A stretch of 64,000 bases of DNA from Clostridium sp. (GTDB taxonomy: Bacteria; Bacillota; Clostridia; Lachnospirales; Lachnospiraceae): positions 1-64,000 of the forward strand of contig JAMPFU010000002.1 in NCBI GenBank assembly GCA_023664385.1, in the 5' to 3' direction. Below the pieces are notes generated by a model. It searched no databases, was not told where the DNA came from, and saw only the letters and a list, made by a program, of their open reading frames with translations. Made by a program: the position numbers and the translations under genes. Positions 52,370-61,532 of this stretch are shown piece by piece. Within the stretch, counting starts at the first letter, position 1; every line of letters begins with the position of its first letter.

Positions 52370-52398
52370 AGTATAACATATTGCGGTTTATAAATCAA
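52370..52398 (-). promoter_or_regulatory. Promoter of rplS
   Basis: On the minus strand TTGATT (52393-52398) and TATACT (52370-52375) are 17 nt apart. The implied leader (about 52363 to 52290) contains a GTCCTC that could pair imperfectly with the GAGGTC of the ribosome site, a possible autoregulatory arrangement known from other ribosomal leaders. The rest of the 220-nt gap is A/T-rich with no gene. Confidence 0.75.
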
Positions 52399-52512
52399 GA
52401 AAAAAACAAAAAGATTTGTAAAGATTTGTAAACATATGTAAAAAATATATGTATCTTCAAAAGCATATAGTAAATCATAACAATCGTTATTTGTATAAAA
52501 TATGCTTTTATA

Positions 52513-53292
52513 TTATACCTTTTTATAAAAAAATGTCTTTACAGGATCAAAGCCAAGCTCCTTCGCCTTTAGTATCTGCTCCGTGCTTCCGATAAATAAA
52601 ATACCGTTTGGGGAAAGTGCATCGTGAAACTTACGGTATACCTCATTCTTTGCCTTATCCGTAAAATAAATAACCACATTCCTACACACAATCAGGCTTA
52701 TGTCCTCAAAATAATCGTCCTCAAGCAGATTATGCTTTTTGAAGGATACGCATTTCTTTATGTCATCGCATATCTCATAATGCATATCGTCACATCTGTT
52801 AAAGAATTTCTTTTTAAACTCCTCCGGCAAATCCGTCATGCTTTTTTTCGGATAGATGCCTGCCTTTGCAAATGCAAGAACGTCCTCATCTATATCTGTG
52901 GCAATAATTTTTATATTGTTTAACGGAACATGCTTTGCCATAATCATTGCAAGTGTATACGGCTCATCTCCCGTAGAGCACGCCGCAGACCAAATGGTAA
53001 TTTTATTCCCATAATTTTTTTTGAGATACGGGAAAATTTCCTTGTCAAAATTCTCCCACTGTATCGGATTACGGTAAAACTGTGATACATTTATCGTCAG
53101 ATAACTAACAAAGGTACGAAGCAACCCCTTGTCCTGCTTCATACCTTTGAAAAAGCTCTCAAAGCCTTCAAATCCCTTTCTCTGCATCAGGGACTCTATT
53201 CTCCGTTTCATCTGGCGTTCCTTGTACATGTCCAAATTAATGTCCGTAAGCTTATAAACATCAACCTTGAATTCCTCGTACCCATATGCCAT
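52513..53292 (-). CDS. cheR: Chemotaxis methyltransferase CheR
   Basis: CheR methylates chemoreceptor glutamates using S-adenosylmethionine. The 259-residue product has the N-terminal helical domain (residues 1-75), the TINVSQFYRNP segment, WSAACSTGDEPYTLAMIMA (SAM-binding), ATDIDEDVLAFAKAGIY and a conserved end with GILFIGSTEQIL. It is not with other chemotaxis genes apart from cheY, 48 kb away, and lies 5 nt from the end of ispH-rpsA, so it may share that transcript. Confidence 0.96.
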   Translation of the reverse strand: MAYGYEEFKVDVYKLTDINLDMYKERQMKRRIESLMQRKGFEGFESFFKGMKQDKGLLRTFVSYLTINVSQFYRNPIQWENFDKEIFPYLKKNYGNKITIWSAACSTGDEPYTLAMIMAKHVPLNNIKIIATDIDEDVLAFAKAGIYPKKSMTDLPEEFKKKFFNRCDDMHYEICDDIKKCVSFKKHNLLEDDYFEDISLIVCRNVVIYFTDKAKNEVYRKFHDALSPNGILFIGSTEQILKAKELGFDPVKTFFYKKV

Positions 53293-53297
53293 TATAA

Positions 53298-55253
53298 TTA
53301 CTCCTCTGAAGCTTCCGCTTCCTCTGATACAGCTTCCTCCTCTGAAGCTTCCTCAGGCTTAAGCAACGCCTTTATGCTAAGGCTAATCTTCTTGTCCTCC
53401 TGCTTAAAGTCAACGACCTTTGCCGTAATCTCCTGTCCAACCTTAAATACGTCCTCCGGCTTTTCCACATGCTCATTTGAAATCTGTGATACATGCAAAA
53501 GTGCATCAACGCCTGGCTCAAGCTCAATAAATGCGCCAAATGCAGTCATTCTAGCAACCTTGCCTGTAACCTCTGTACCAACAGCATATTTTTCAGCAGC
53601 CTTTGTCCAAGGATTTTCCTCCTCGAACTTAAGACTTAAAGCAATTTTCTCGCCGTTTATATCCTTGATGAAGGTTTTTACCTTCTCGCCAACCTTAAGT
53701 ACGCTCTTAGGGTCGTCAATCCTTCCCCATGACATCTCTGAAATGTGAAGCAGTCCGTCAGCTCCGCCTAAATCGATAAATGCACCAAACGGAGTAACAT
53801 TCTTAACACTACCCTCAACCACGTCTCCAATGTGAATGGATGCAAAGAGCTTTTCAGCAGCCGCAGCCTTTGCCGCTACAATCAGCTTCTTTCTGTTACC
53901 GATAATTCTTCTCTTTTTCGGATTGAATTCTGTGATTACAAATTCAATCTCCTGATTTAAAAACTTGTCAAGATTCTTCTCATATACATCTGAAACAAGG
54001 CTTGCAGGTATAAATACCTTACACTCCTCAACAGATACGCTTAAGCCACCCTCCAGCACCTGAGTAACCTTAGCTGTAAGAACAGTCTCATTCTCAAATG
54101 CCTCCTCAAGCATTGCATACGTCTTTTCGTTTGCAACTCTCTTATAGGAAAGAAGCACCTGACCCTCGCCGTCATTCGTCTTTATAACCTTAACCTTTAT
54201 CGGGTCTCCAACCTTGGCAACAGTAGTAAGGTCAATGTTAGGTGTATTGGAATACTCATTTCTAGTTATAATGCCATCTGCCTTATACTGAATATCAACA
54301 ACGATTTCATCAGGCTTCACATCAATAATTTTTCCTTCCACCACACTGCCCGGCTTTATTTTGTTTTCATTTTCCTCGGATTGCTTAAGCAATTCCTCAA
54401 AGCTTAATTCTGACATACTGTCATAAACCTCCTTAATAATGTTATTTGGGGTAGATGCCCCAGCTGTAATACCTACCCTCTTAGCGGATTTTATAACAGT
54501 TAAATCCAAGTCAACAAGTGTCTGAATGTAGTAAGTATTTTTGCATTCTTTTCTGCTTATATCATACAGCTTTTGTGTGTTTGAGCTATTCGTACCACCT
54601 ATGACTATCATGACGTCAACCGACGCTGCAAGCAGCCTTGCCTCCTCCTGTCTCTCCCATGTAGCATTACAGATGGTATTATAAACACAAACATTATAAT
54701 CTTTTTTTCGGAAAAATTCAACTAAATCTTTATAAATAATGCTATTAAAAGTTGTCTGCGCAACTAAAACTACCTTTTCCCCCTCTGAAACATCAATTTT
54801 TTCTGCTTCCTCGAGAGATTCAATCACCTCAGGCTCATTTCTGCACCACCCCATGATGCCCTGAACCTCAGGATGGGATTTGTCGCCTACGATAATGATA
54901 CGGCTTCCCCTGCTGCTTTCCTCGTCAACGATTTTATGAATTTTCTTAACGAAGGGACATGTTGCGTCAACAAGCAAAAAGCCCATGTCACCCAGCCTGT
55001 CATACACACCCCTTCCTACACCGTGGGATCTTATGACAGCCCTTGCATTGCTTAAATGCTGCCCGTCAGAGAGCATTTCCTCCGATAAAACAGTCACGCC
55101 CTTTGACTCCAAATCCTTCACAACCTCCTCGTTGTGAATAATCGGACCATAGGTATACACTGCACTTTCATTTTCAATTTCAGAATAAACTGTATCAACA
55201 GCACGCTTTACGCCAAAACAAAAGCCTGCCGTTTTTGCAAGTATAATTTCCAT
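53298..55253 (-). CDS. ispH: IspH - ribosomal protein S1 fusion
   Basis: A 651-residue fusion. Residues 1-285 are 4-hydroxy-3-methylbut-2-enyl diphosphate reductase, the last step of the MEP isoprenoid pathway, with its Fe-S cysteines in GFCFGVKRAV, DATCPFVKKIH and TICNATWERQ. From about 300 come four S1 RNA-binding domains (VVEGKIIDVKPDEIVV; KVTQVLEGGLSVSV; VVEGSVKNVTPFGAFIDL; VTGKVARMTAFGAFIEL), then an acidic Glu/Ala/Ser tail. Such fusions are known in clostridia. It lies 15 nt after cmk. Confidence 0.96.
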   Translation of the reverse strand: MEIILAKTAGFCFGVKRAVDTVYSEIENESAVYTYGPIIHNEEVVKDLESKGVTVLSEEMLSDGQHLSNARAVIRSHGVGRGVYDRLGDMGFLLVDATCPFVKKIHKIVDEESSRGSRIIIVGDKSHPEVQGIMGWCRNEPEVIESLEEAEKIDVSEGEKVVLVAQTTFNSIIYKDLVEFFRKKDYNVCVYNTICNATWERQEEARLLAASVDVMIVIGGTNSSNTQKLYDISRKECKNTYYIQTLVDLDLTVIKSAKRVGITAGASTPNNIIKEVYDSMSELSFEELLKQSEENENKIKPGSVVEGKIIDVKPDEIVVDIQYKADGIITRNEYSNTPNIDLTTVAKVGDPIKVKVIKTNDGEGQVLLSYKRVANEKTYAMLEEAFENETVLTAKVTQVLEGGLSVSVEECKVFIPASLVSDVYEKNLDKFLNQEIEFVITEFNPKKRRIIGNRKKLIVAAKAAAAEKLFASIHIGDVVEGSVKNVTPFGAFIDLGGADGLLHISEMSWGRIDDPKSVLKVGEKVKTFIKDINGEKIALSLKFEEENPWTKAAEKYAVGTEVTGKVARMTAFGAFIELEPGVDALLHVSQISNEHVEKPEDVFKVGQEITAKVVDFKQEDKKISLSIKALLKPEEASEEEAVSEEAEASEE

Positions 55254-55268
55254 GCTAATTCTTACCTT

Positions 55269-55919
55269 TTACACAACAGCGCTGCATATTTTTTCCACGA
55301 CCTCATCAATTGTCATATCTGAGCTGTCAATATAGACTGCGTCCTCCGCCTGCTTAAGCGGTGCAATGTCCCTGTGCATATCCTGAAAATCCCTTTTTTC
55401 TATATCAGCCTCTATCTGTGCCATATCAGCACCTTCTCCCTTTTCCACAAGCTCCTTGTATCTTCTTTCTGCCCTTGTCTTTACTGAGGCAGTAAGATAA
55501 TATTTTAACTGGGCGTCAGGAAGCACAAAGGTTCCGATATCCCTGCCGTCCATGACAACATCATGCTCTGCCGCAATGCTTCTTTGCAATGAAAGCAGCC
55601 TATCCCTTACCGGCTTTTTTGCAGCAGCCCTGCTTGCCATATTACCAACTGCTTCTTTTCTGATATCCGTCGATACATTTCTGCCGTTTAAATATACCTG
55701 CTGGATAGCATCCTCATATTTAATCTGTATGTCTATGGCATCACATGCCTTTTTAACCGTTTCTTCATCCTCAACATCAATTTCATTTTCAATCATATAA
55801 AGGGCAATTGCACGATACATTGCGCCTGTGTCAACATAAATATATCCAAGTCTTTTTGCAGCCGCCTTTGCAATTGTGCTTTTTCCGGCTCCTGCCGGTC
55901 CGTCTATCGCTATGTTCAT
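55269..55919 (-). CDS. cmk: Cytidylate kinase
   Basis: Phosphorylates CMP/dCMP. The P-loop GPAGAGKSTIAK starts at residue 6; the family YVDTGAMYRAIALYM, GRDIGTFVLPDAQLKYYLTA and ERRYKELVEKG segments follow. The ATG at 55919 with AGGAGG upstream was chosen; the longer reading at 56024 overlaps the upstream flavoprotein gene. Length 216 residues. cmk followed by ispH-rpsA is a common clostridial order. Confidence 0.96.
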   Translation of the reverse strand: MNIAIDGPAGAGKSTIAKAAAKRLGYIYVDTGAMYRAIALYMIENEIDVEDEETVKKACDAIDIQIKYEDAIQQVYLNGRNVSTDIRKEAVGNMASRAAAKKPVRDRLLSLQRSIAAEHDVVMDGRDIGTFVLPDAQLKYYLTASVKTRAERRYKELVEKGEGADMAQIEADIEKRDFQDMHRDIAPLKQAEDAVYIDSSDMTIDEVVEKICSAVV

Positions 55920-55947
55920 ACTAGCCTCCTGTAAATTTTTATTTATA

Positions 55948-57318
55948 TTATATCTCAAGTATTCTTGCCATGCTCCACGCAAGCTGTAAATTATATCCTC
56001 CCGTAAGCGCATCGCAGTCGACAACCTCGCCTATAAAATGTAAGCCCTTTATGGTTTTTACCTCCATAGTTTTCGGATTAAGCTCCTTCACGCTCACGCC
56101 GCCCTGGGTTATGATTGCCTCCTCAAAGCCTCTGTAACCGGTTACGGCAAGCCGAAATTTTTTGATGCAATCCACAAGCTGTTCCCGTTCCTTTCCCGTT
56201 ACTGCATTTACCTTTTTATACGGGTCAATGCCCGACCGTTCTATCATAACAGGAATCAGCTTTCTTGGGAGCAGGGAATCAATGGAATTTCTAAACTGTC
56301 TGTTTATATTTTCAGAAAAATCCTTTAAAATCCTTTTATCAAGCTGCTCGTATGACAAGGCAGGCTTTAAGTCAATCAAAAGCTCCATGTCCTGTCCGTC
56401 ATATTTGTGCAAATGGGAGGAGGCAGAAAGTATTACCGGTCCACTTACCCCAAAATGGGTAAACAGCATTTCTCCAAATTCCCTGTAAACAGCCTTTTTC
56501 TTTCCCTTGACGGTTGTCTCAAAGCTCACCTCAATATTCTTCAGCGACAATCCCATAAGTGCCTTACAATCTATGCCTGAAGTCTCAAGAGGTACAAGGG
56601 CAGGCTTTGGCTTAGTTACCTTTAGTCCAAGCTCCTTCGCCCATTTTATGCCGTCGCCTGTGGAGCCTGTAAGGGGATAGCTGCAACCTCCCGTTGCTAT
56701 AATTACGTTGCCGCACCAAAATGTAAATTTTTTTCCCTCCGACCTTACGGCAACGCCTGCTATGCTACGTCCCATGGCTGTATCGCTGCTATTTGGTTCT
56801 CCAGTCTGTGCCTGTTCCCCGCTATTTGGTTTTTCAGCATCTGTCTGTGCCTTTTTCTCACTGTTTAAAATCAGCTCCGTCACTTCGCTGTTATACATAA
56901 TATCAATGCCAAGACGCGCCAATTTTGTCACAAGCACGCTTATCACGTCCGAGGAATGGTCTGATGCAGGAAAAACCCTTCCGCCCCGCTCAGTCTTAAG
57001 CCGCAGACCGATACCTTCAAAAAAATCCATGGTGTCGGCACTGTTAAAATTATTTACGGCACTATACATAAATTTGGGATTTGTAACGATATTGTTAAAA
57101 AAATGCTCATCATCACAATTATTTGTCAGATTGCATCTTCCCTTTCCCGTAATGAAAAGCTTTTTTCCCGCTTTTTCATTCTTCTCAAAAATGACAACCT
57201 TTTTCCCTTTTTCCGCAAGCGTAATCCCTGCCATCATTCCGGCAGCGCCGCAGCCCACAATCACTGCGTCATATTGATTATTTCGTTGTACGTCTGATTT
57301 TTTATCAAAGTCCACCAT
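55948..57318 (-). CDS. NAD(P)/FAD-dependent oxidoreductase (HI0933/YhiN family)
   Basis: A 456-residue flavoprotein with the FAD-binding Rossmann motif VGCGAAGMMAG and GKKLFITGKGRCNLTNNC, plus ATGGCSYPLTGSTGDG and GLHFIGEVVDCDALTGGYNL at the C-terminus, all diagnostic of the HI0933 family. The insert at about residues 155-185 is Glu/Ser/Thr-rich with repeated AQT and NSG (KPNSGEQAQTGEPNSS) and looks like a loop expansion. Its substrate is unknown. Confidence 0.92.
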   Translation of the reverse strand: MVDFDKKSDVQRNNQYDAVIVGCGAAGMMAGITLAEKGKKVVIFEKNEKAGKKLFITGKGRCNLTNNCDDEHFFNNIVTNPKFMYSAVNNFNSADTMDFFEGIGLRLKTERGGRVFPASDHSSDVISVLVTKLARLGIDIMYNSEVTELILNSEKKAQTDAEKPNSGEQAQTGEPNSSDTAMGRSIAGVAVRSEGKKFTFWCGNVIIATGGCSYPLTGSTGDGIKWAKELGLKVTKPKPALVPLETSGIDCKALMGLSLKNIEVSFETTVKGKKKAVYREFGEMLFTHFGVSGPVILSASSHLHKYDGQDMELLIDLKPALSYEQLDKRILKDFSENINRQFRNSIDSLLPRKLIPVMIERSGIDPYKKVNAVTGKEREQLVDCIKKFRLAVTGYRGFEEAIITQGGVSVKELNPKTMEVKTIKGLHFIGEVVDCDALTGGYNLQLAWSMARILEI

Positions 57319-57362
57319 AACATTCTACCTTAGACATGCTCACATTCATAACAATACTAAGC

Positions 57363-57480
57363 GTTGAGGGGCTGCCACAGCAAGAATATTTATATCACAA
57401 TAACAAAAATACGCTTTTGCTCGTCTTTAAACGATTTTTTATATTATGATATCAATACGCTTCGTGCGACAGCCCCCAAC
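57363..57480. terminator. Long GCTGTCGCA-type hairpin after the decarboxylase genes
   Basis: GTTGAGGGGCTG (57363-57374) pairs with CAGCCCCCAAC (57470-57480), and the pairing continues inward through an A/T-rich section to a loop with GAGCAAAAGCG on the minus strand. The minus strand begins GTTGGGGGCTGTCGCAC. The loop and the ends match the element at 49435-49544. It lies between the carboxyltransferase stop and the YhiN-type gene, so it probably ends the decarboxylase transcript. Confidence 0.65.
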
Positions 57481-57502
57481 ATCTTCAAATTTATTTATTC
57501 AA

Positions 57503-58912
57503 TTACACCGGATAGGTTTTATTTTCCGTATTCGCTACAGCCGCATCAATATTTGTCTGCTGCGCCTCCCTGTACTTGAAATAATCAATTGCTACCTGTG
57601 GGAACAATGCATAGGTAAGTACATCCTCATCCTGCTGCTTGTACTGTGCAATCTCCTTTTCCAGCTTATCAAGCTCATTTTCCAAAAGGTCCGCAGGTCT
57701 GCAGGTGATAGGCTCTTTATCTCCGATAACCTTCTTGCGGACTTCGTCGGAAATCGGAAGCACAGTCTGTCCATACTCACCACCGACAAGAGCCTTTGAC
57801 TCCTTCGTACACATTTTGTATCTCTCGCCTGTAACTACATTGAGTACAGCCTGCGTACCTACTATCTGGCTGGAAGGCGTAACAAGAGGCGGCTCACCGT
57901 AATCCCTACGAACTCTAGGCACCTCCTCAAGCACCTCCTCATACTTATCCTCAGCATTCATTTCCTTAAGCTGTGATACAAGGTTGGAAAGCATACCGCC
58001 TGGTACCTGATAAAGAAGCGTTTTAATATTAACACCCAAAACCTTTGGATTAAGCAGTCCGCTTGCAAGCCACTCCTCACGCATCGGTCTGAAATAATCT
58101 GCTATCTCAGCAAGAAGATTTTGGTCAAAGCCAGGGTCAAACTCAGTGCCCTCAAATGCCTTTGCCATAACCTCAGTTGCAGGCTGGCTCGTTCCAAGTG
58201 CAAGCGGCGACATAGCCGTATCAATAATATCGCAGCCTGCTTCAACAGCCTTCATATAAGTCATGGAAGCAACACCTGACGTATAATGTGTATGAAGCTG
58301 TATCGGAAGCTTCGTGCTTTCCTTCAGTGCAGTGACAAGCTCAGTTGCCGCATTTGGAACCAAAAGTCCTGCCATATCCTTGATACAAATGGAATCAGCA
58401 CCCATATCCTCAATCTTCTTTGCAATATTCTTCCAATAGTCAAGCGTATATGCCTCGCCTAATGTATAGGAAAGCGCAACCTGTGCATGTCCCTTCTCCT
58501 TATTTGCAGCCTTAACAGCAGTCTCAAGGTTTCTTATATCATTTAAGCAGTCAAATATACGAATAATGTCTATGCCGTTGGCAATGGATTTTTGAACAAA
58601 ATATTCTACCACGTCATCTGCATAGTGACGGTAGCCGAGAATGTTCTGTCCTCTGAAAAGCATTTGCAGCTTTGTGTTTTTAAATCCAGCCCTTAATTTT
58701 CTAAGTCTGTCCCATGGGTCTTCCTTAAGGAAGCGAAGTGATGCATCAAAAGTAGCTCCGCCCCAGCACTCAACAGAATGGTATCCGACCTTATCCATTT
58801 TATCTATGATTGGAAGCATCTGCTCAGTCGTCATTCTTGTAGCGATAAGCGACTGATGGGCATCACGCAATATTGTTTCGGTAATCTTTACCGGTTTTTT
58901 CTCTACTGCCAT
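57503..58912 (-). CDS. Oxaloacetate/pyruvate-type carboxyltransferase (OadA/PycB, 5S-like)
   Basis: Transfers carboxyl between oxaloacetate/pyruvate and biotin. The TIM-barrel signature ETILRDAHQSLIATRM begins the protein; the metal-site LHTHYTSGVASM and carbamyl-lysine region ICIKDMAGLL are present. Length 469 residues: the C-terminal biotin domain of full OadA is absent, so biotin must come from the separate carrier encoded two genes upstream. It is the last gene of the cluster; after it lies a long hairpin. Confidence 0.92.
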   Translation of the reverse strand: MAVEKKPVKITETILRDAHQSLIATRMTTEQMLPIIDKMDKVGYHSVECWGGATFDASLRFLKEDPWDRLRKLRAGFKNTKLQMLFRGQNILGYRHYADDVVEYFVQKSIANGIDIIRIFDCLNDIRNLETAVKAANKEKGHAQVALSYTLGEAYTLDYWKNIAKKIEDMGADSICIKDMAGLLVPNAATELVTALKESTKLPIQLHTHYTSGVASMTYMKAVEAGCDIIDTAMSPLALGTSQPATEVMAKAFEGTEFDPGFDQNLLAEIADYFRPMREEWLASGLLNPKVLGVNIKTLLYQVPGGMLSNLVSQLKEMNAEDKYEEVLEEVPRVRRDYGEPPLVTPSSQIVGTQAVLNVVTGERYKMCTKESKALVGGEYGQTVLPISDEVRKKVIGDKEPITCRPADLLENELDKLEKEIAQYKQQDEDVLTYALFPQVAIDYFKYREAQQTNIDAAVANTENKTYPV

Positions 58913-58942
58913 TTATATATCCTCCTAATTATTTTATTACTT

Positions 58943-60067
58943 CTAAACTCCAAATATGGCAAGGAAGGTTCCTGCCGCTACTGCCGTACCAATAACGCCG
59001 GCAACATTCGGTCCCATAGCATTCATAAGAAGGAAGTTTGTCGGGTCATACTCTGCACCAACCTTCTGTGAAACTCTGGCTGCCATAGGAACCGCAGAAA
59101 CACCTGCTGAGCCTATCAGTGGATTTACCTTGCCGCCTGTAGCCTTACACATTATCTTGCCAAATAAAACGCCCGCCGCCGTACCGAACATAAATGCGAT
59201 AAGACCAAGCGCAACTATCTTCAAGGTGCTTAACTGTAAAAACGCCTCTGCACTTGTTGTTGCACCGACAGATGTTCCAAGCAGAATAACGACGATATAC
59301 ATAAGTGCATTTGATGCAGTTTCAGTAAGCTGCTTCACAACGCCGCACTCACGGAACAAATTACCTAACATAAGCATACCTACAAGCGGTGCCGTTGTAG
59401 GAAGAATGAGGACAACCACAAGTGTAACTACGATAGGGAACAGAATTTTCTCTAATTTCGTTACCGGACGAAGCTGACTCATCTTAATCTTTCGTTCTTT
59501 CTCTGTTGTGAGAGCCTTCATAATCGGCGGCTGTATAACAGGCACAAGCGCCATATATGAATATGCGGCAACTGCAATCGGTCCCATAAGCGTACCTCCC
59601 ATGCCAAGCATTCCTGCAAGGAATATTGACGTAGGACCGTCTGCTCCACCTATAATTGAAATCGCTGCTGCTTCCCTTCCGTTAAAGCCCATAAGGAACG
59701 CAAGAAAATATGCCGCATAAATACCAAACTGTGCCGCCGCTCCAAGTATAAAGCTCTTAGGGTTGGCAATCAGGGGACCAAAATCCGTCATGGCGCCTAC
59801 GCCAAGGAAAATAAGTGACGGAAGAATACTCCACTCATCCAACAAATAAAAATAATGCAAAAGTCCGCCTTCCTCTATAATTCCCGGAAACATATTTACG
59901 AGAAACATACCAAAGGAAATCGGCACTAACAAAAGCGGCTCAAAGCCTTTGACAATGGCAAGATACATGAAAATACATGCTATCAGTATCATAACGTAGT
60001 GCTTCCATGTAAGACTTGCAAATCCGGTCTGACCAGCCAGATTTTTTAAAATATCTCCAAAGCTCAT
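58943..60067 (-). CDS. Na+-pumping decarboxylase beta subunit (OadB/MmdB/GcdB)
   Basis: Membrane subunit that decarboxylates carboxybiotin and exports Na+. The 374-residue protein has nine or so membrane segments and the conserved SFGMFLVNMFPG, IGGADGPTSIFLAG (Na+-binding Asp) and SAGVSAVPMAARVSQK motifs, plus the C-terminal LLMNAMGPNVAGVIGTAVAAG. Its presence makes the cluster an Na+ pump, not only a soluble transcarboxylase. It lies 42 nt after the biotin carrier gene. Confidence 0.95.
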   Translation of the reverse strand: MSFGDILKNLAGQTGFASLTWKHYVMILIACIFMYLAIVKGFEPLLLVPISFGMFLVNMFPGIIEEGGLLHYFYLLDEWSILPSLIFLGVGAMTDFGPLIANPKSFILGAAAQFGIYAAYFLAFLMGFNGREAAAISIIGGADGPTSIFLAGMLGMGGTLMGPIAVAAYSYMALVPVIQPPIMKALTTEKERKIKMSQLRPVTKLEKILFPIVVTLVVVLILPTTAPLVGMLMLGNLFRECGVVKQLTETASNALMYIVVILLGTSVGATTSAEAFLQLSTLKIVALGLIAFMFGTAAGVLFGKIMCKATGGKVNPLIGSAGVSAVPMAARVSQKVGAEYDPTNFLLMNAMGPNVAGVIGTAVAAGTFLAIFGV

Positions 60068-60108
60068 TTAGCTGTTACCTCCTGTTTTTATAGGTACAAA
60101 ACCCATAA

Positions 60109-60483
60109 CTAGTTTAATGTTGCAAGCGTATCTCCTGATTCAACAGAAGCGCCCTCTGAAACATTAATGCTTGCTACTGTACCGTCCTCAGGTGCAACAA
60201 CCTCATTTTCCATTTTCATAGCCTCAAGAATAAGAATAATATCACCCTTCTTAACGGCTGCTCCCACGCTTGCCTTTATGCTTAATATCTTACCAGGCAT
60301 AGGTGCAGCAACCTTAACCTTCCCCTCATTTCCTGATGCGGCAGGTGCCGGTGCTGCCACAGGTGTAGGCGCTGGCGCTGCCGGTGCTGTTACAGGTGCC
60401 GCTGCAGGCGCTGCTCCTGCTCCCATCTCCTCAACTGCTACGTCATATGCTGTACCATTTACGGTAATTCTATAATTCTTCAT
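60109..60483 (-). CDS. Biotin carboxyl carrier (MmdC/GcdC, 1.3S-like)
   Basis: A 124-residue biotin/lipoyl carrier. The N-terminal strands (MKNYRITVNGTAYDVAVEE) precede a flexible Ala/Pro linker (about 22-52), then the biotinyl domain with biotin on K90 in LEAMKMENEV. Such linkers let the biotin swing between the carboxyltransferases and the membrane pump. It lies between the gamma-like and beta genes. Confidence 0.95.
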   Translation of the reverse strand: MKNYRITVNGTAYDVAVEEMGAGAAPAAAPVTAPAAPAPTPVAAPAPAASGNEGKVKVAAPMPGKILSIKASVGAAVKKGDIILILEAMKMENEVVAPEDGTVASINVSEGASVESGDTLATLN

Positions 60484-60533
60484 TTTTTATATTCCTCCTA
60501 AATCATTTAATGGATATTATCTTTTATTTTAAT

Positions 60534-61514
60534 CTACCGCTTTGCACGTCTTATGGACCTTACAACAAGCCTATCCTTACTTACTGCACCGCTGCCGCCC
60601 ATATCTGCTGACGCTGCATATATGGCTGCCGTTATTACTGCAACAAGCTCTGCATCATTCATAAGATTGTCACTTACAGCCGTCACAGGTTTTGGTGCTG
60701 CCACAGGTGCTGCCGGTTTCTTCTCCTCCTGCGGAAGCTTCGGCTTTGGTGCAAACAATGCAGGCAGGAATTTAAACAATGATATTATAAATGATATGAA
60801 AATCAAAACAACAAACACTGTACCCATTCCAATAATTGTGTTTCTTCCTGCGGACGCCATAAGCTCCTTCTTGGAATATACCGCAGATACAACCATTTCT
60901 TCAGGTTGATATGGCTTTAAGCCCGCATATTCCATATCGCTCTCGATAAGAACCTTCTTCAATTCCTCCATATTGGAGCATCCATACATCATAAGCAGAT
61001 AGTCAAGGGTCAGCCCATTCTGTTCAATCACTGCCTGTATTGTATCATCCGTATAATACTGTGATGCCATGTCATACTCCATAAAATATTCAGGGTTTTC
61101 CACATATTTAACCGTTATTTCAACATCTCTGTTTTCGGCTCTGTTTATGATTGTAACACTGACCGAATCTTCATTATGCACGATCTTATAGTCAGCAGAT
61201 TCAGGACTAAAAAGACCTGTAGTCTGTGCGTTTGCAAGTATGCCTGAATAATCCTGAAGCTTTCCTACCTTATCCGTATCAAGAGCCTGTCTAATGCCCT
61301 TTACGGCAGACTGTTCAAATTCCGTACCGTTTTCAATGTAATATTTTGCATAATCCTCTGAAACGTCAGCATATTGGTCGAAATAAGACATTGTATCAAG
61401 GACAATCTGCGAATCATCATACTCAAAAACAGCTTCCTTATTATCCTCACAGCCTGACAGAGATAACATAACAGCAAACATGGAAATTACGATTAAGCTT
61501 TTTTTCATTTTCAT
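60534..61514 (-). CDS. Lipoprotein-OadG fusion, predicted gamma subunit
   Basis: A 326-residue protein with an unusual layout: a signal peptide with lipobox LSLSGC (lipidated C22), an extracytoplasmic domain (about 25-220; PEYFMEYDMASQYY, a DUF-like beta/alpha pattern), one membrane helix (226-250), a Pro/Ala linker (258-280) and a C-terminal DAELVAVITAAIYAASADMG like OadG/MmdD gamma subunits. OadG proteins are normally about 80-120 residues with no extracytoplasmic part. Anchors the complex at the membrane. Starts at 61514 with a weaker alternative two codons in. Confidence 0.85.
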   Translation of the reverse strand: MKMKKSLIVISMFAVMLSLSGCEDNKEAVFEYDDSQIVLDTMSYFDQYADVSEDYAKYYIENGTEFEQSAVKGIRQALDTDKVGKLQDYSGILANAQTTGLFSPESADYKIVHNEDSVSVTIINRAENRDVEITVKYVENPEYFMEYDMASQYYTDDTIQAVIEQNGLTLDYLLMMYGCSNMEELKKVLIESDMEYAGLKPYQPEEMVVSAVYSKKELMASAGRNTIIGMGTVFVVLIFISFIISLFKFLPALFAPKPKLPQEEKKPAAPVAAPKPVTAVSDNLMNDAELVAVITAAIYAASADMGGSGAVSKDRLVVRSIRRAKR

Positions 61515-61532
61515 TTCCTGTCACCTCATTTT

